From Ladona fulva (lineage: Eukaryota > Arthropoda > Insecta > Odonata > Libellulidae): a DNA stretch of 64,000 nucleotides. This document shows, in pieces, positions 12,237 to 25,414 of this stretch; position 1 is the first letter of the stretch, and each line of letters starts with the position of its first letter. Below the pieces are notes generated by a model. That model did no database searches. It had not been told where the DNA came from and saw only the letters and a program-made list of their open reading frames with translations. The position numbers and the translations under genes are program-made. Location: the NCBI GenBank assembly GCA_000376725.2, contig KZ308710.1, positions 463,647 through 527,646 of the forward strand. The letters are read 5' to 3'.

Positions 12237-13374
12237 TGGGAACCAGATTAATATAAATTTAACACCTTTACCTCAACCCTTATACATATGAAACCAATAA
12301 CTATACAAGGAGAAGTAATCAAAGTACTGAGGAATAAAGAGCTATTTGGATTCAGAAGAAGTTTAGACACAAGCTTTTCTAGCCTTATTATAAATCATAT
12401 AAAAAGTAATACCAAGTTCTCTTTATTAAGAGTATAAATAAATAATTTTTCACCTAAATCATTCAATTTTTCTGGAATATAATGCATCTAATTTTCCACT
12501 CTATATTGTCTTCCACTCTATTGTCAAAGCCTTCTCTAGATTCACAAAGCCCATGCAGCTTTGGACAATGAACAATATAGATCGGAATACATTGCATTTA
12601 ATACTTTAAAGAACTCAGGTAAATCATGCCAGAAAATTGATTTGCTATCTTGGAGATCTATGGAGGTGATGATTAAATTTGAGGAAATCAAGAAAGTGGT
12701 TGGAATAAAAAAGAGAATAAGACAGGGATGTAGATTATTGGCACTAATATCTCTGGGTATATTGATAAGGTGTAGTATAAAGCTGAATATACCACAATAT
12801 ATGCGCATATCAGAATTTTGGTGAAGGTACAACAGCTGAGAAATATCCTAAGCTCTCTCACTGTCTTACATAATTAAAGATATGAGTTATGTTATAATGT
12901 GTATAAAGATATGAGCAAAGTAAGTCATGCTGATTCTTCCAAGATTAAAGTGTAACAACTCTTTATCTTCAGTTTGTGTCAAAAGGTCCCCTTAATATCA
13001 TAGCTTTCATTTCAAAATAGATTTTATCACATTCTGTTTTCCTTTCACCAACTTACTTGCCATTTACATTTCTCATAAACCAAGATGAACTGCCACCCAG
13101 TTGATGTTATTAACCCTTTGGCTGCGGGAAACGTACTTCTACGTTCTTCTAAGAGGACTGGGGGAAAAACGTATATCTACGTTTGACCTGCTCTTCTTCC
13201 CAGTTCTTGTCCTTTCTCGATTTTATGGCCCTGCCTCTCCATGAGATACCCAAAGGCTCACTCTTCTGTAATGTTCTCCTTCGATTTCTGAATAGCAGAT
13301 TTACAAAATTAGTAATAATTGATAAAAATCAAGATATCTGCGAAGTGTTTGGTATCAAAATGATCAACAAAGTG
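12237..13374. repeat. Segment duplicated at 22016-23199 (copy A)
   Basis: 12237-13277 matches 22016-23056 at a constant offset of 9779 with one mismatch seen (13161 G versus 22940 C). Copy B then has about 46 nt extra, after which 13283-13374 matches 23108-23199 with four substitutions. Copy B ends at the gap base 23200. The small differences suggest two haplotypes or recent paralogues rather than the same reads used twice. Frames inside (such as 12542-12832 on -) are present identically in both copies and show no coding signature. Confidence 0.85.
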
Positions 13375-13611
13375 CAAGGAAAGTAAATTCGGACTGCTTA
13401 TACAAAACAAATTTCTTATTAAATATATTATATATGATACCAACCATAATTTCTAAACAATAACACTGACCGCAACCCATAGGAAAATGGTCGACCCGGA
13501 TTATAAGGGACAACTACCTGCTAGGACTTGCCAGCGCCTCCAGTACCCCTGTTACTTTTCTCCCGCACATAGATGTAGAAAAATCTGAGGGTCCCGCAGC
13601 TAAAGGGTTAA
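13110..13611. mobile_element. TTAA-flanked MITE (piggyBac-type)
   Basis: The inverted termini CCCTTTGGCTGCGGGA (13114-13129) and TCCCGCAGCTAAAGGG (13592-13607) match at 15 of 16 positions. They are flanked on both sides by TTAA (13110-13113 and 13608-13611), giving a 494-bp element. TTAA duplications with CCC-starting termini are characteristic of piggyBac-like transposons. There is no transposase ORF, so it is non-autonomous. Subterminal copies of the terminal motif and ACGT-rich patches lie inside. A second, truncated and indel-bearing copy starts at about 22889 and is cut by the gap at 23200. Confidence 0.8.
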
Positions 13612-14235
13612 AGGAATCATTAATGGAATTTTTATGATTTTTAAGTCTGTTCATAAATGAGCATTAAATTAACAACATGTTAACTATGCCAATATATATT
13701 CCCAATTTTCTCAACTTGATGCTACAGAACTAACAAAAGTTTCTCTCGACAAAATCAAGCAATTCAACTCATCCTGGATGCACCACATAGAATGTGGGAA
13801 GCCTCTTGTTCCTTTCTTTAAAATACTTCCTACCTGTTAATTATGAAAGTAACAGGTGAAGATGAATGAATATCTTCATGCATAAAGAAAATGAATTCCA
13901 CCTTGATAACTCTAATTTAACACTTACTTGTAAAAGCCCTCAACACTTTACCCATGGAATCATCTACAAGCTTCCAATAAATATTATATTGATCACTTTC
14001 GCTGTCTTTCAAAATAATTCCTCTGTAAGTTATTCTGAATTTATTTCTGAGCTAATGTGTATTTTACCAAAATCTTTAAGAAATCTTGCATTCATAATAA
14101 CCTGTTTCAATGAATAAATGTAGCTTATGAAAATACAAAGTACAGCCTGCCTATTAAATGGTATTAATCAAAGCCAGGTCAACTAATAATGATAAAATAT
14201 ATGTAACTATATCTGGATATTCCCATACATATTTA

Positions 14236-14236
14236 N
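14236..14236. other. Assembly gap (single n)
   Basis: One ambiguous base marks a contig join; no repeated flanks were noticed here. Confidence 0.9.
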
Positions 14237-14402
14237 TTGACTAACTTAACTAAAAAGTTTTTAAAAGGTAATTTTAAAGGAAACCAAAGAATTCAATTTC
14301 ATGGTCGTCAGTTCCTTCTACCTCAACTTAGCACCGAAAATTGTCAGCTACCATAATTATATGATCAATAATAATGATCACCTAATTAAAACATTTTTAA
14401 GG

Positions 14403-14520
14403 AATAACAAGTGTGAAAAATAGCGACATGACTCGAACCCAGGTCTCCCACTTTCCAGGCAGGTTTATTCCTTTGGGATCAGCCGCACGACTTCATCATG
14501 CAAAGTATTACACCTTTCCT
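14403..14520 (-). repeat. tRNA-derived SINE
   Basis: On the - strand the head reads GATGAAGTCGTGCGGCTGAT (A-box region, about 14475-14500 on +), then AGACCTGGGTTCGAGTC, a B box (14430-14439 on +). A non-tRNA tail ends in CACACTTGTTATTCC. This is the order of a Pol III-transcribed SINE. A fragment of the same tail occurs at 12194-12226. It does not form a complete tRNA cloverleaf. Confidence 0.6.
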
Positions 14521-17500
14521 TAAAACATTTTTAATTGAGCTATCAAGGACAATCCATATTTGTTTCTCATACTATTATAAATTCGGAGATGTTATTACAT
14601 CATCAAAGGTTTATGGTCATGAATTGTACAAATTAAGTTCATATATGTAACTACCAAAGTTATGGCGGACGATTGTCAAATTCATAACATTATCATTACA
14701 TTTATTTGCATCAGAAATAGTAGCATTTGGATACATTACAATAATTATGAAGAACTATGATCATCTACAAATAACATTTATTGCAAAGAAATTTCCTAAG
14801 CATAAGTCCCTATTTTGAAATCTTTTTCTCTCACTTTACAGAAACCAATAATCATCACCTTTTCCACCTTTATACTGGAGATATCATGCTCTAAACCAAA
14901 TTTTTTACATGAGTGGAAGTTTTTCCAGGATGAAAAGGTGAGGCTGATCTACTTACTTCAAGACTCCATTCTTTTAAGCTACTTCTTTATATATGTTGCT
15001 AGAGAATGAAGGATGAATATAAAAATAATATCAACAATCTCTAACAATTTGAGGTCAATATAACAAGGAAATTCACAGCACAGTGATAAAATAATCATTA
15101 GATAAAGAAGAGTATCATAAACTGATTAAAATTTTTCTACTTTCGTAATGATGTAAATCTAATAAGGGTCGTGTGTAGATCAAGGGAACTTTTGTCCAAT
15201 ATTACCTATATTCTAGGACTCACGATATTTGAAAACAGATATTCCAAAGAATAAGAGAAAACTACATTTATTCAATACCTGCAAACTTTATTGGTTTACT
15301 TATATTTTCGTAACGATAAGGAATTTAAAAAAATTTTTATAGTGACGAATTACGGCTTTATGCTGGGCACAACCTGCATTCTTGCACACGGCAGTCCTGG
15401 ATTTGAAATATATTGTATTCACAGAGCTGTAATATTATTCAAGTAAATTCTATTCTCTAGAAATAAAGGATTCAGACACAGATTATGAAATTATATTAGT
15501 CCCGGGTCCTCCTTTGTGTGTATTCATGCTGGAGTGCAAATACGGAGAGCCGTCACCGTCATACACCATAAGTCCGCCGCCCCATATCTCATAATCTGCG
15601 ATGCTAATTGATTCTCATAATAAGAAATTATTGCATATGAAGAAACGTTTTAAGTAATTTACATTTAGAATTTAGTATTGTAGTATTTTATAACTTATTG
15701 ATAAGAGCATTGAGAATTTGGTTCCGAATATATACGTATAGAAACTTGTGGCGGGCTTCAGCCGGTCAGCCACCCCACCCCTTGGTGTGCGCCTGTAATA
15801 TGAACACTATATTCAGGGAGAAATTACTATGTTTGAAGCAATACAGAGTGGTCTAGAGAATGAAGAAGGAGAAGGTGTTAGAAGAAGAAAGAAGACAAGC
15901 AAAGGGTGTTGAGGAATGAGAGATATGTGTGATCACATTCATTGATATCATATTTATAAACAGAAAGGACATTATTTGTTCTAATCATGGTTCATTAACC
16001 ATGGATTTATAGCAGAATCAGTTCTGCATACCAATAGAAAAAACACTGAAGTGCGTATCTTAAGCCATGAGAATGGATTTTGTAATGACATAGATTATTT
16101 GGATCAGGGTTTTCCAACATACCGTAACCGTAAGCCAAAATTCGGCCCGTTGAAGGTTTAAAACCGGCCCTCCAATCCTCTCGAAGTTTACTGTTTTTTA
16201 TAGGTTCATTTCAATCTCAGGAACTTGTATCTTTAAGTATGTACAAAAGTGTAGCGCAGCGAAAACCTTAGCGAACCTACGAATTTCAACGATTATCCTT
16301 CTATAGAATAAAACTTAAATCGGGTTCGTAATGAATAGCTAGTTATGCTACATACACTAGAAACATATACTGTTCTCACGCAAACTTGTGGACATACGAG
16401 TACTTACATATTTCTTGGTGTAACATATTACGTTAAGAGCGAAGTTTCGGCAAATTTCACTTGATATGATCAAATTCGATATTTGCTTATGTTCACGTGA
16501 TTTTTAGAATAAACAATCTGCAGCAAAATAGTAATGCGAAATTACAAAAATTGTCCGAGAGAAAAGTAGTATAATTTTAGGGATATCATTGGTCCGAATT
16601 TGATGAAATTTTCAATATGGCCCTGCAGGCGGATAATGCCAAACAAGCTGAGTGGAATAATTACTTATTCGTCTCGGAAAGAGATTCACTCTTGAATTTC
16701 ACAATTAAATACTTCCTCGGAATTTCTTTGTGGGAAATTCAATAATTAAATTTCGAGAATCGTCCACTCAGAGAGAGAATTACTTCAATCGTAACGTTAC
16801 TGACATATAACTAGCGAAAACCCATCCGCTTATTATCATTCAAAGAGGCACAACATGAGACTCGATGTTAAAGCGTGACGACTTCACTCACCATTACGTT
16901 AAGAGGAATTCCAATGAGCGCACTGGACGTTGACGCTCTTGTGTTTCCGGAGGATTGATGACGAATCCAAGGATGCGTTCGCATTTCTCTCCACGCGTAT
17001 AGATGAATGTCAAGAGATGGGCGTACCTTCAGGGCTTCCAAAGGCGAAATATTTTTCTGCTACGCTTTCCTTTTCACAATGAACTGATATTGCCTCAGTG
17101 AAAACCCAGTGACGTCAACTGTTATGAAACAAGGCTTGCCATTTAAGTTCGTTCACACACCTCATGGCTTTTCATCAAAATACTCTCACCGATGTCTGCC
17201 CTTGTTTGGCATATATTTCTTCTTATAATATACATAATATAGTGTGTGTTTATGAGCATTTATGTTCGTATTGCAGACCGTAGAGCATTATTCGCGTATT
17301 ACAGATTGTTGAGCATCAGAATTTTGCATAAAAGTAAATTTCAGAACCGAGCAGATAATGCACTAATTTTTATTTCCTATTCGTCCCAGGTTCAACACTG
17401 GGCCATTTAGAAGGCAAACAAATACACGTTAGGTTTATTTTTTTCGTCCGAAGAATTCATTTCTTTTGCAAAAATAAAATAGCATGTGACCTCCGAAATC

Positions 17501-20500
17501 AAGATAAGCATCTTCAAAAAATACAATTCCTCATTATTATCAACAAACATTGCTTATGGATTTCACTCGCGCCAACAAGAATTATGCCAAGATTTCGTCG
17601 AACACAATTCCTCTCACACACCGTCGACATAGAGAAGCTATTTTTAAAGTCGCACGGACATAATTAATAATGTTTGCAAGAAAATAACCTCTGAAGTTGA
17701 TAAAAACGAACTTAAGGAGCAAGTTTTGCGGAGACCTCTTTTATATGTACTGGCTCAGAACCTGGGACGATTTAAAAGATAAAGTGTAGCTTTTTTATCT
17801 GCAGGTTTTATCTGTCTAATCACCTAATAACGATGCTTACGCTCTGACACCAGGGTTCCTCTAAGCTGGACGTTTGTGTAGCAATAATATTCATAATTAC
17901 CTTTAAAATATTGCTCTTTTGGAATGGTATTGTAAGATAATATATTTCATGCTGCCTTTCAAAAGAATATTTTCATGAATTTCCAAACTATATATTTTCA
18001 TGGCAAGCATGGTGCAGATCCATAATCTAAGCCTACAAGGTTCTCTCCGCACCAAGAAGAAAAACATTAGATGGAACCCAAGGAATGACATTAAGGGGCA
18101 TTAGATTAACATTAGAGGAAACATTATAGGATTAGACTAACATTAGGGGGAACAACGACTGACTCCTACTCTGTGCTGTGCATTTCTATGGGGTATTTAT
18201 AAAACAAATTGCGAATCTTCATTAACAGTATCAAATTGTATCAATAGGTCAATACCAAATTCAATGATTGTATAGGAATTCTTAATCATGTTTAAATGTC
18301 AAGTCATGCCTACTTTTTGCTAAAAACAGTCCTGAGAAGTGAGAGTTTTCACTACTAATTTGATAAAAGTTTGATAATTTGTAAAAATTAAGTGATGAAT
18401 CAGTAATTAAGGTTGATACAAATAAGGAAGATGGAGACGGAAAGCAAATTATGATTTCCCGGATTTACTTAAACGATACGTCATCCCAACTTATAATCTC
18501 CCAGTACACTTTTGAGAGTGACATATTTTAGAGATTGTGAATTCCAGTTGGTTAAAAAAAGCATACGTCACGTAAAATTTGAAGAATTTTATACTCTCGT
18601 GAACTACGCGGCACACCAACAGCTTATTCGCACTGGTTGCTTCACCCAGTAGAGAATCCCAGGATACAGTAATCACCCAGGGTATGGGTGAAGTTCGCGC
18701 GAATCATACATTAGATGCCCATTAAAATTGTAGTACTGTTGTTTATCGCCATCGTATCTATCATCTCCACATCTGTGCGTCATTTTTCTTAAGCTTTAAT
18801 ACACGTCCGTTTGGCAACTCGATTTAATATTTTTGTACATCAGAACTGAGATCAATTGAAGGAATACATGCTAAAATAATGCTTAAAGTAAGATATAAAA
18901 AAAGAATAACGGTAATATGTGCAACTGGAAAACATTAAAACAAAATGCAAAAACCTTTTCTTAAAATGAAGGCATACAGAGTGATTATTCTAATTTAATT
19001 GTATGCAATAAAATCTGGTTCAACTTCACATTGAATAAATTACCAAAAATTATGTAAGCACTGCTTATACACTATCAATAAGAAATGTGTAAAGCTTGTG
19101 AACTGTATATACATACATATTTATTAGTGATTTATTGAGTAATTAGTCATCATTAAGTTAATCTTTTACTGAGGAGGACAAACAAAACAATGCAATAACA
19201 TGCTTGCTAGCTATATTAGTGACTCCAAACGTTACATGGATTTCACCTGAAGCCCTTCTGAGTTCTTTGAGGAAAACCCAGATGGAATATATAGAAAGGA
19301 AGTTCCGGACTTGCTTTGCCTGTCAAAATTAAACGTCAAATAAAAACTAGCGCAGGAATTTCCTGTTCTTGATAGAAACCGTTACAGCATGAAGGACAAG
19401 TTTTAGTCATGTAAAATAACACAACCGAAGAAATAAAAGCAGAAGGGGACATTGTTCGTATTCTAGAGTTCGTATCGTATTCGTATCTGAAAAATCTACT
19501 TCCCAAACCACATCAACATGTGCTGTCCGTAAGAAATCATTACCATCACAAATGACGCTTTCACTATTCACTCGCAAACAATGATGCGTAGAATTTCATT
19601 ACTCCTGATTAGAGTGAAGACAGGGAAAATAATATACGAGGGAGAGAAAACAACAGTAAGGAAACAGGTACAGTTTTGTTTACCTTTTTCATTCTACTCT
19701 ATACTAATGGAAGATTCACAGCCTTGATACCACTTTTACTGCAATGGAGTTCGGTATCTTTCAGTTACAAAATCTGGGTTTATGCCGATCATATTTTCTT
19801 TTATTATTGTCAAAGAGGCTATGATAAAGCAGTGGTAGAGATTGATATGTATGACTTGAAGTTTGAGTACTGATTCAGATTTCTAAAGTTACTTTCAATT
19901 TTTCAACAAGAAGCAAGAAATAAATTTATTTACCTTAAATTTACTTACTTTTAATGGTAGCCCCTAAAGAGAATTTTTCCTAAGAAAATACATTTTTTAA
20001 TATCGATACATTAATCACATTCCTGGATCGTTTTTAGAGATGAGAGCTATAAGCATCTGCTTTAAGTATAATGATATGATCGCCCTTAATTTGTAATCAT
20101 CCGATGACTCAGCTCTTCTCAGAAAGCCTGCGGATACGCGATGGTGCACCTTGCTCTCGAAGAAAAATAAATTTTTTAAACAAATGAGTTGATTGATGAA
20201 TCGGTGGTAAATATTTATTTTACCTTAATCTCCTGAAATGTCGATTAAGTCTCTAATTTATGTGCCGCGTTTTTATACCTATGTTCCATCCAGATCTACT
20301 CATTCTTATATTTGATTTACTCATTATTATATTTAATTTACTCGTTATTTTTACTTCCTTTTCGCTGAACACTCCAGTAAAACAGTCAGTTTAAAAAGAT
20401 TATCAAAATTTTCTTATCTTATTCCCATCACCGTGTCATACAAGCTGAATGAAACCTTGAAGACGACATGAAACTTTCGCGCACTAAGCAGAATTTCACG

Positions 20501-21994
20501 TACTCTTATCGAAAATTATAATCTTGAATGAATCAGAAGCATTCGGAAAATCCTCGGTTCAGTGAAAAATTACAAAAGAGGACGTCATCAGATTTAAATA
20601 GAGAATTTATGCGTCTTTTGTAAGCTTCAACGAGATGATACGCTGGTAAGTTAGCGTATCGTTAAATGCAAAGATAATAAGAGGAAAGATTTCCGAGGGC
20701 GATTACGTCGCTCCCATTCTCTTGATCGATTTAAAAATACCCCTACCGGCACATCTGGTATTGACTGGATCCTACCGCTTTGTTGAAAGTTTTTCCTGAA
20801 TTCCTCCACGCATCTTTAGGTGGAGGATGAGGATGAGAATCCGAGGAAAAGAAGAAAAGAGCAATTCCTAATTGCGGAATCTTACGAACTAGTATTATAT
20901 AATCAGTACTGGCTCAAGATACGTGCCTAATTTGTGGCAAAAATTTACTCAGTACCGCAATTACTGTCATTACCCCCTTCGAATCATCGTTTAAACAACC
21001 TCAGTATCGATTATTGTTACGTAACACCAGGCTAGCTGCAGCAGTCTTTAACTATTATAAATTCTACTCATCAGAAAAATAACATGAATTATGAATGCCT
21101 AAAGCATTTCACTTCCATCGTTTAAAATAGCATATCCCTATTATATTGCTACTTGTGACGAATGATTCTACATTCTCAGTTTTATTACTTTGAGAAGTTC
21201 GCGCTATTTTCCGACAATTGAGATGTTGAAGTTGTTCCCCGCGCTCTTACGCGATTGCCTCGGTTATTCTCTTAATCCAGCCCTGATTTTCTCTTTCGAA
21301 TTTAATATAGAATACTCAAAAGAGTAATACATTAATTCAGTAACTGAAAATTTCCAAGTGGCTTTGAGAGAATATATCGGTATCCTTTTTAACGGAACGC
21401 ACTATTGATGGTTGAGTGATTGTGATTGCACGAAATCCTCCACCCTCAAATTTGCGAATTAAAACACAACCGAACAATAGGACTCAGGTACTTATCTTGA
21501 AGCTGACCCAACACTGTAAAGACTTGAATAAAAAGCTCCGTAAATACAAGGCTCAACGAAACATGCCCGCAGGTAACCACGTAAGATGCGGGCATGTTTT
21601 GAATACTTCATATCCTACTCCACAAACGCACAGAAATATCGCGTATCAGAGACGGAGAATGGCATTGGGACTCATTTGCTCAAGGCCTCCAAACCTGGCA
21701 ACAATAGCCCTACGAAGGTCCTCAGCGGGGTATCTTGATGACTCGGAAGCGTAAAAAAGGGAGCAACATCCGCGAAAAAGGCACGGAAGCGGAAAAAAAC
21801 TTGCATTTAGATCGTGGTGGAAAAACCTGAAAGGATTCTCCTGTCACCAAAAAAATTATCCTTTCGGTTTTAGCCATTAAACCTTCCGCCCTTTTCTTTG
21901 CGTCAATCGCCACAGGTAAAAAATAAAGAAAACTAGAAATTTCCGCTTTTCTCACCAAAAGGTGGTGAGAGAATAATATTATTTTAAATTTCAT
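14521..21994. other. Long intergenic stretch, no gene seen
   Basis: About 7.5 kb without a recognisable exon. A 24-nt block at 18791-18814 recurs at 21995-22018, where the duplicated copy B begins. A CGTCCCAGGTTC block occurs near 17386 (+) and 17768 (-). A GC-richer patch with a strong hairpin lies at 21540-21740. The 112-codon frame at 21416-21754 is Arg-rich with no recognised domain. Confidence 0.4.
21560..21598. repeat. Perfect 12-bp hairpin
   Basis: AACATGCCCGCA (21560-21571) and TGCGGGCATGTT (21587-21598) are exact inverse complements around a 15-nt loop. The stem is GC-rich in AT-rich surroundings. No U-tract or known RNA family is recognised. Confidence 0.5.
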
Positions 21995-22015
21995 AAGCTT
22001 TAATACACGTCCGTT

Positions 22016-23199
22016 TGGGAACCAGATTAATATAAATTTAACACCTTTACCTCAACCCTTATACATATGAAACCAATAACTATACAAGGAGAAGTAATCA
22101 AAGTACTGAGGAATAAAGAGCTATTTGGATTCAGAAGAAGTTTAGACACAAGCTTTTCTAGCCTTATTATAAATCATATAAAAAGTAATACCAAGTTCTC
22201 TTTATTAAGAGTATAAATAAATAATTTTTCACCTAAATCATTCAATTTTTCTGGAATATAATGCATCTAATTTTCCACTCTATATTGTCTTCCACTCTAT
22301 TGTCAAAGCCTTCTCTAGATTCACAAAGCCCATGCAGCTTTGGACAATGAACAATATAGATCGGAATACATTGCATTTAATACTTTAAAGAACTCAGGTA
22401 AATCATGCCAGAAAATTGATTTGCTATCTTGGAGATCTATGGAGGTGATGATTAAATTTGAGGAAATCAAGAAAGTGGTTGGAATAAAAAAGAGAATAAG
22501 ACAGGGATGTAGATTATTGGCACTAATATCTCTGGGTATATTGATAAGGTGTAGTATAAAGCTGAATATACCACAATATATGCGCATATCAGAATTTTGG
22601 TGAAGGTACAACAGCTGAGAAATATCCTAAGCTCTCTCACTGTCTTACATAATTAAAGATATGAGTTATGTTATAATGTGTATAAAGATATGAGCAAAGT
22701 AAGTCATGCTGATTCTTCCAAGATTAAAGTGTAACAACTCTTTATCTTCAGTTTGTGTCAAAAGGTCCCCTTAATATCATAGCTTTCATTTCAAAATAGA
22801 TTTTATCACATTCTGTTTTCCTTTCACCAACTTACTTGCCATTTACATTTCTCATAAACCAAGATGAACTGCCACCCAGTTGATGTTATTAACCCTTTGG
22901 CTGCGGGAAACGTACTTCTACGTTCTTCTAAGAGGACTGCGGGAAAAACGTATATCTACGTTTGACCTGCTCTTCTTCCCAGTTCTTGTCCTTTCTCGAT
23001 TTTATGGCCCTGCCTCTCCATGAGATACCCAAAGGCTCACTCTTCTGTAATGTTCTAGATTGGGAAAATTTAAGGGATTTCGCACCTCGGGGGAAACCCA
23101 AATCTTTGATTTCTGAATTGCGGATTTACGAAATTAGTAATAATTGATAAAAATCAAGATATCTGCGAAGTGTTTGGTATCAAAATGATCAGCAAAGTG
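22016..23199. repeat. Segment duplicated from 12237-13374 (copy B)
   Basis: Near-identical to 12237-13374, with a 46-nt longer stretch at about 23057-23107 and four substitutions after it, all within the MITE. The 24 nt just before it (21995-22018) repeat 18791-18814, so both edges look like assembly joins: the left edge has a short repeated overlap and the right edge ends at the gap base 23200. Confidence 0.85.
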
Positions 23200-23200
23200 N
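23200..23200. other. Assembly gap (single n)
   Basis: The contig that follows starts with 894 bp that recur at its own end, before the next gap. Confidence 0.9.
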
Positions 23201-24094
23201 GAATAGTAAAAGTAATATTTTGAATAACCACAAAACAAATATATTTTGGAAATAAGACTAGTATCAGTTATCTATCTAGCTATATATCTATATAATCTAT
23301 CTATCTACACAATACAATATATCTATACTACTTCTATTTCTTTTTTTTTGGAAATTATGAGTAGTAAGACACAAGGCAAATTGGAAATCATGCCCAAAAG
23401 GTAAACAGTATTAAGTACAATCAGTGGAAGGAACGAAAAGGCGAAGAGAAAAAAATAATTTTTCCAGTACTTTTTGTCGCCTAATTCAAGAAGTATACTA
23501 ACCTGAACATCTTCATATCATTCCAGAGGATGATCATTTCCAAAGATTGCTTTATAATTCATGGATTATCACAGTGGAGAAATTGCTTTCCAAATAGGAA
23601 TTTAATGTAAAAAGATAAAGTTTAAATCAGTCGCAGTAACCTGCTGGTAATCAGTTCTTATTGATGCTAGAGATAAAGCTCGTCAATAACATGGAATATC
23701 CACAATTCTTCTTCCCCATTCGTTACCAATGGTGTACCAAAATATCGCAGTTGTAACGTATACAAAAGTCCCATCAATATCTCTCTTGAAGTTTTGAGTG
23801 ATTTCTAGTCGAAGTTATTTGTTTTCAAATAAATTATGTATACATGTGTTAGTCAACTCTAACTAACACATTTTTCTATGAAACTCTCTCGCTTTTTCAC
23901 TTTAAAAATATACCATTTGTGTTAAACAGCTGCTTTTCAGAAACTCGTATATTTATTCATGCATTGCTAATGAAATGGTGTTAACTGCATTACAATGTTC
24001 CATAATTACTCAGAAAAATAAGTTTTCAATATCATACTTTGAAGTTCTTAAAATTTATTAAGATCTTTCCCAAAGAGAGACCCTACGCAATGAC
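23201..24094. repeat. 894-bp direct repeat, first copy
   Basis: Matches 26314-27207 at a constant offset of 3113 with no difference seen. Both repeats sit exactly at the two ends of the piece between gaps 23200 and 27208. It contains a CTAT-rich microsatellite (about 23266-23330). The boundaries lack the TG...CA ends expected of an LTR. Confidence 0.85.
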
Positions 24095-24840
24095 AGAAAC
24101 ACGAAGGACATCTAAGCTTTCCATGAACTCTTTCCTCCTTTGACAAGCCTTAAATTAGATGCAATCTCAAGGAATAGAAGGAAAACATTCCGTTGGAAAT
24201 AACTGTGTTTGTATGTACGAATACTATCCCAGTCGCTAATGGCAAACCGTTCTAAAAACAGTTTTGGTTTGGGTTGGAAAGTCAAAGTTACACTTATATA
24301 CTATGCGAAAATAAAAAAGCAAGTTTCAAGAAGGCTTTTGGCAAGGAATAATGATCGGGTATTAGGCCAACAGTTTTTGAAATGAGATTCCTCAGCAAAA
24401 GGACTTGCCGCCTTCCATCGCTGTCATCTAACAGTGGTAAGCAGTAAAATTTCTCAAATTTAACCTCTTCCTCAACCAATCGATTTTGATTTTGAGGTAA
24501 GAATTTCAAATGTGTGAGCGTCATTATATTAATATCAGATACTTTAATTTTTGACGGGTAAAATTTACTATGAAGTTGTTTTTCGTAAACAAAACCAAGG
24601 TGTTATGTTCGAATTTTATTTATATTTAGTATCGATCAACTAACATGATATTGAGCAGCAGTAGTAATACCGACACAGATAAATAATAAAGAATTTCTTA
24701 TCATGATGAAATTATATCCCTGGGAGATGAATTTTTTATTTATTCCCGCGTACACCCATCTTTGTTTGTTTTAAATCTATTCTGCATTACAAGAAATAAG
24801 AATTTACAATCAACTTCAACTAAAGAAAGAAAATAAAATT

Positions 24841-25029
24841 GTAATATCCACAAGGTGTTTATTAAACGACCTGTTTCGGCTACACAGCCACCATAAGGAA
24901 AAAAATATAATATAGTCTGCTTGGTATGTAAATATATATTATCGGAATCCAAAACTGCATTTTCAATATTTTTTACCTGACGATGGCTGTGTAGCCGTAA
25001 ACGGTCGTATAACACCTTGTGGATATTAC
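24841..25029 (+). repeat. Inverted-arm element with two hammerhead-like motifs (element 3)
   Basis: The arm at about 24841-24898 (read on -) and the arm at about 24976-25029 (read on +) are inverted copies ending in CACCTTGTGGATATTAC. Similarity continues weakly to about 24812 and 25052. The right motif (24977-25006) is CTGACGA, T, hairpin GGCT/AGCC with GTGT loop, then GTAAAC and GGTC. The left motif is CTTATGG, the same hairpin, GAAAC-AG-GTC. Each copy has a different defect. The 9-nt block ATTTACAAT occurs outside both arms (near 24804 and 25105) but is too weak to call a target duplication. The element sits about 250 bp upstream of the gene 1 TATA box. Confidence 0.65.
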
Positions 25030-25276
25030 ACAGCTCTTTCTTCCCTTCAGAATGTCTTTCCATGAAGTCCGGCCAAATAAGATAGAATTTATACGTCAAT
25101 TAAATATTTACAATGTGAAAAATTTGCCTTGTTTTGCAGTAACTAAAGATCTGCGCTGTTTGCTTTCTCCTCTTGCCGGTAACATTGTTACTCAGCATGA
25201 CAAAAGAAAAAATAACGGTACCAATGAATAGGAACAATAAAATCTTTGAGACATTCGCAGTAATATATTGCCACCC

Positions 25277-25283
25277 TATAAAA
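25277..25283 (+). promoter_or_regulatory. TATA box of gene 1
   Basis: TATAAAA lies 32 nt upstream of the A in a TCAGT initiator, the usual spacing for an arthropod Pol II promoter, and at the start of the GC-richer stretch that leads into exon 1. Confidence 0.6.
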
Positions 25284-25306
25284 CTGACCTATGGTGAGAG
25301 CGACCA

Positions 25307-25311
25307 TCAGT
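25307..25311 (+). promoter_or_regulatory. Initiator (TCAGT), likely transcription start of gene 1
   Basis: TCAGT is the arthropod initiator consensus. With +1 at 25309 the 5' UTR would be about 368 nt if unspliced. The same 9-mer TCAGTACCC occurs upstream of gene 2 at 62032. Confidence 0.55.
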
Positions 25312-25414
25312 ACCCTACGCCTTACCCATTGTAACCTCTGGTAGGAGACACCGAAGGACGGACATAGAGGGCCTACCAGGGAGCCTCGTCAGTGGCGAGA
25401 GAGAAGCAATTAGG

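Noticed and set aside
12542..12832. 96- and 87-codon overlapping frames conserved in two copies (also at 22321)
   Set aside because: Conservation between copies only reflects the near-identical duplication; sense and antisense are both open and neither shows coding bias.
24740..25099. 119-codon frame on - as a gene
   Set aside because: It is a translation of both arms of the inverted-arm element; no start context or domain.
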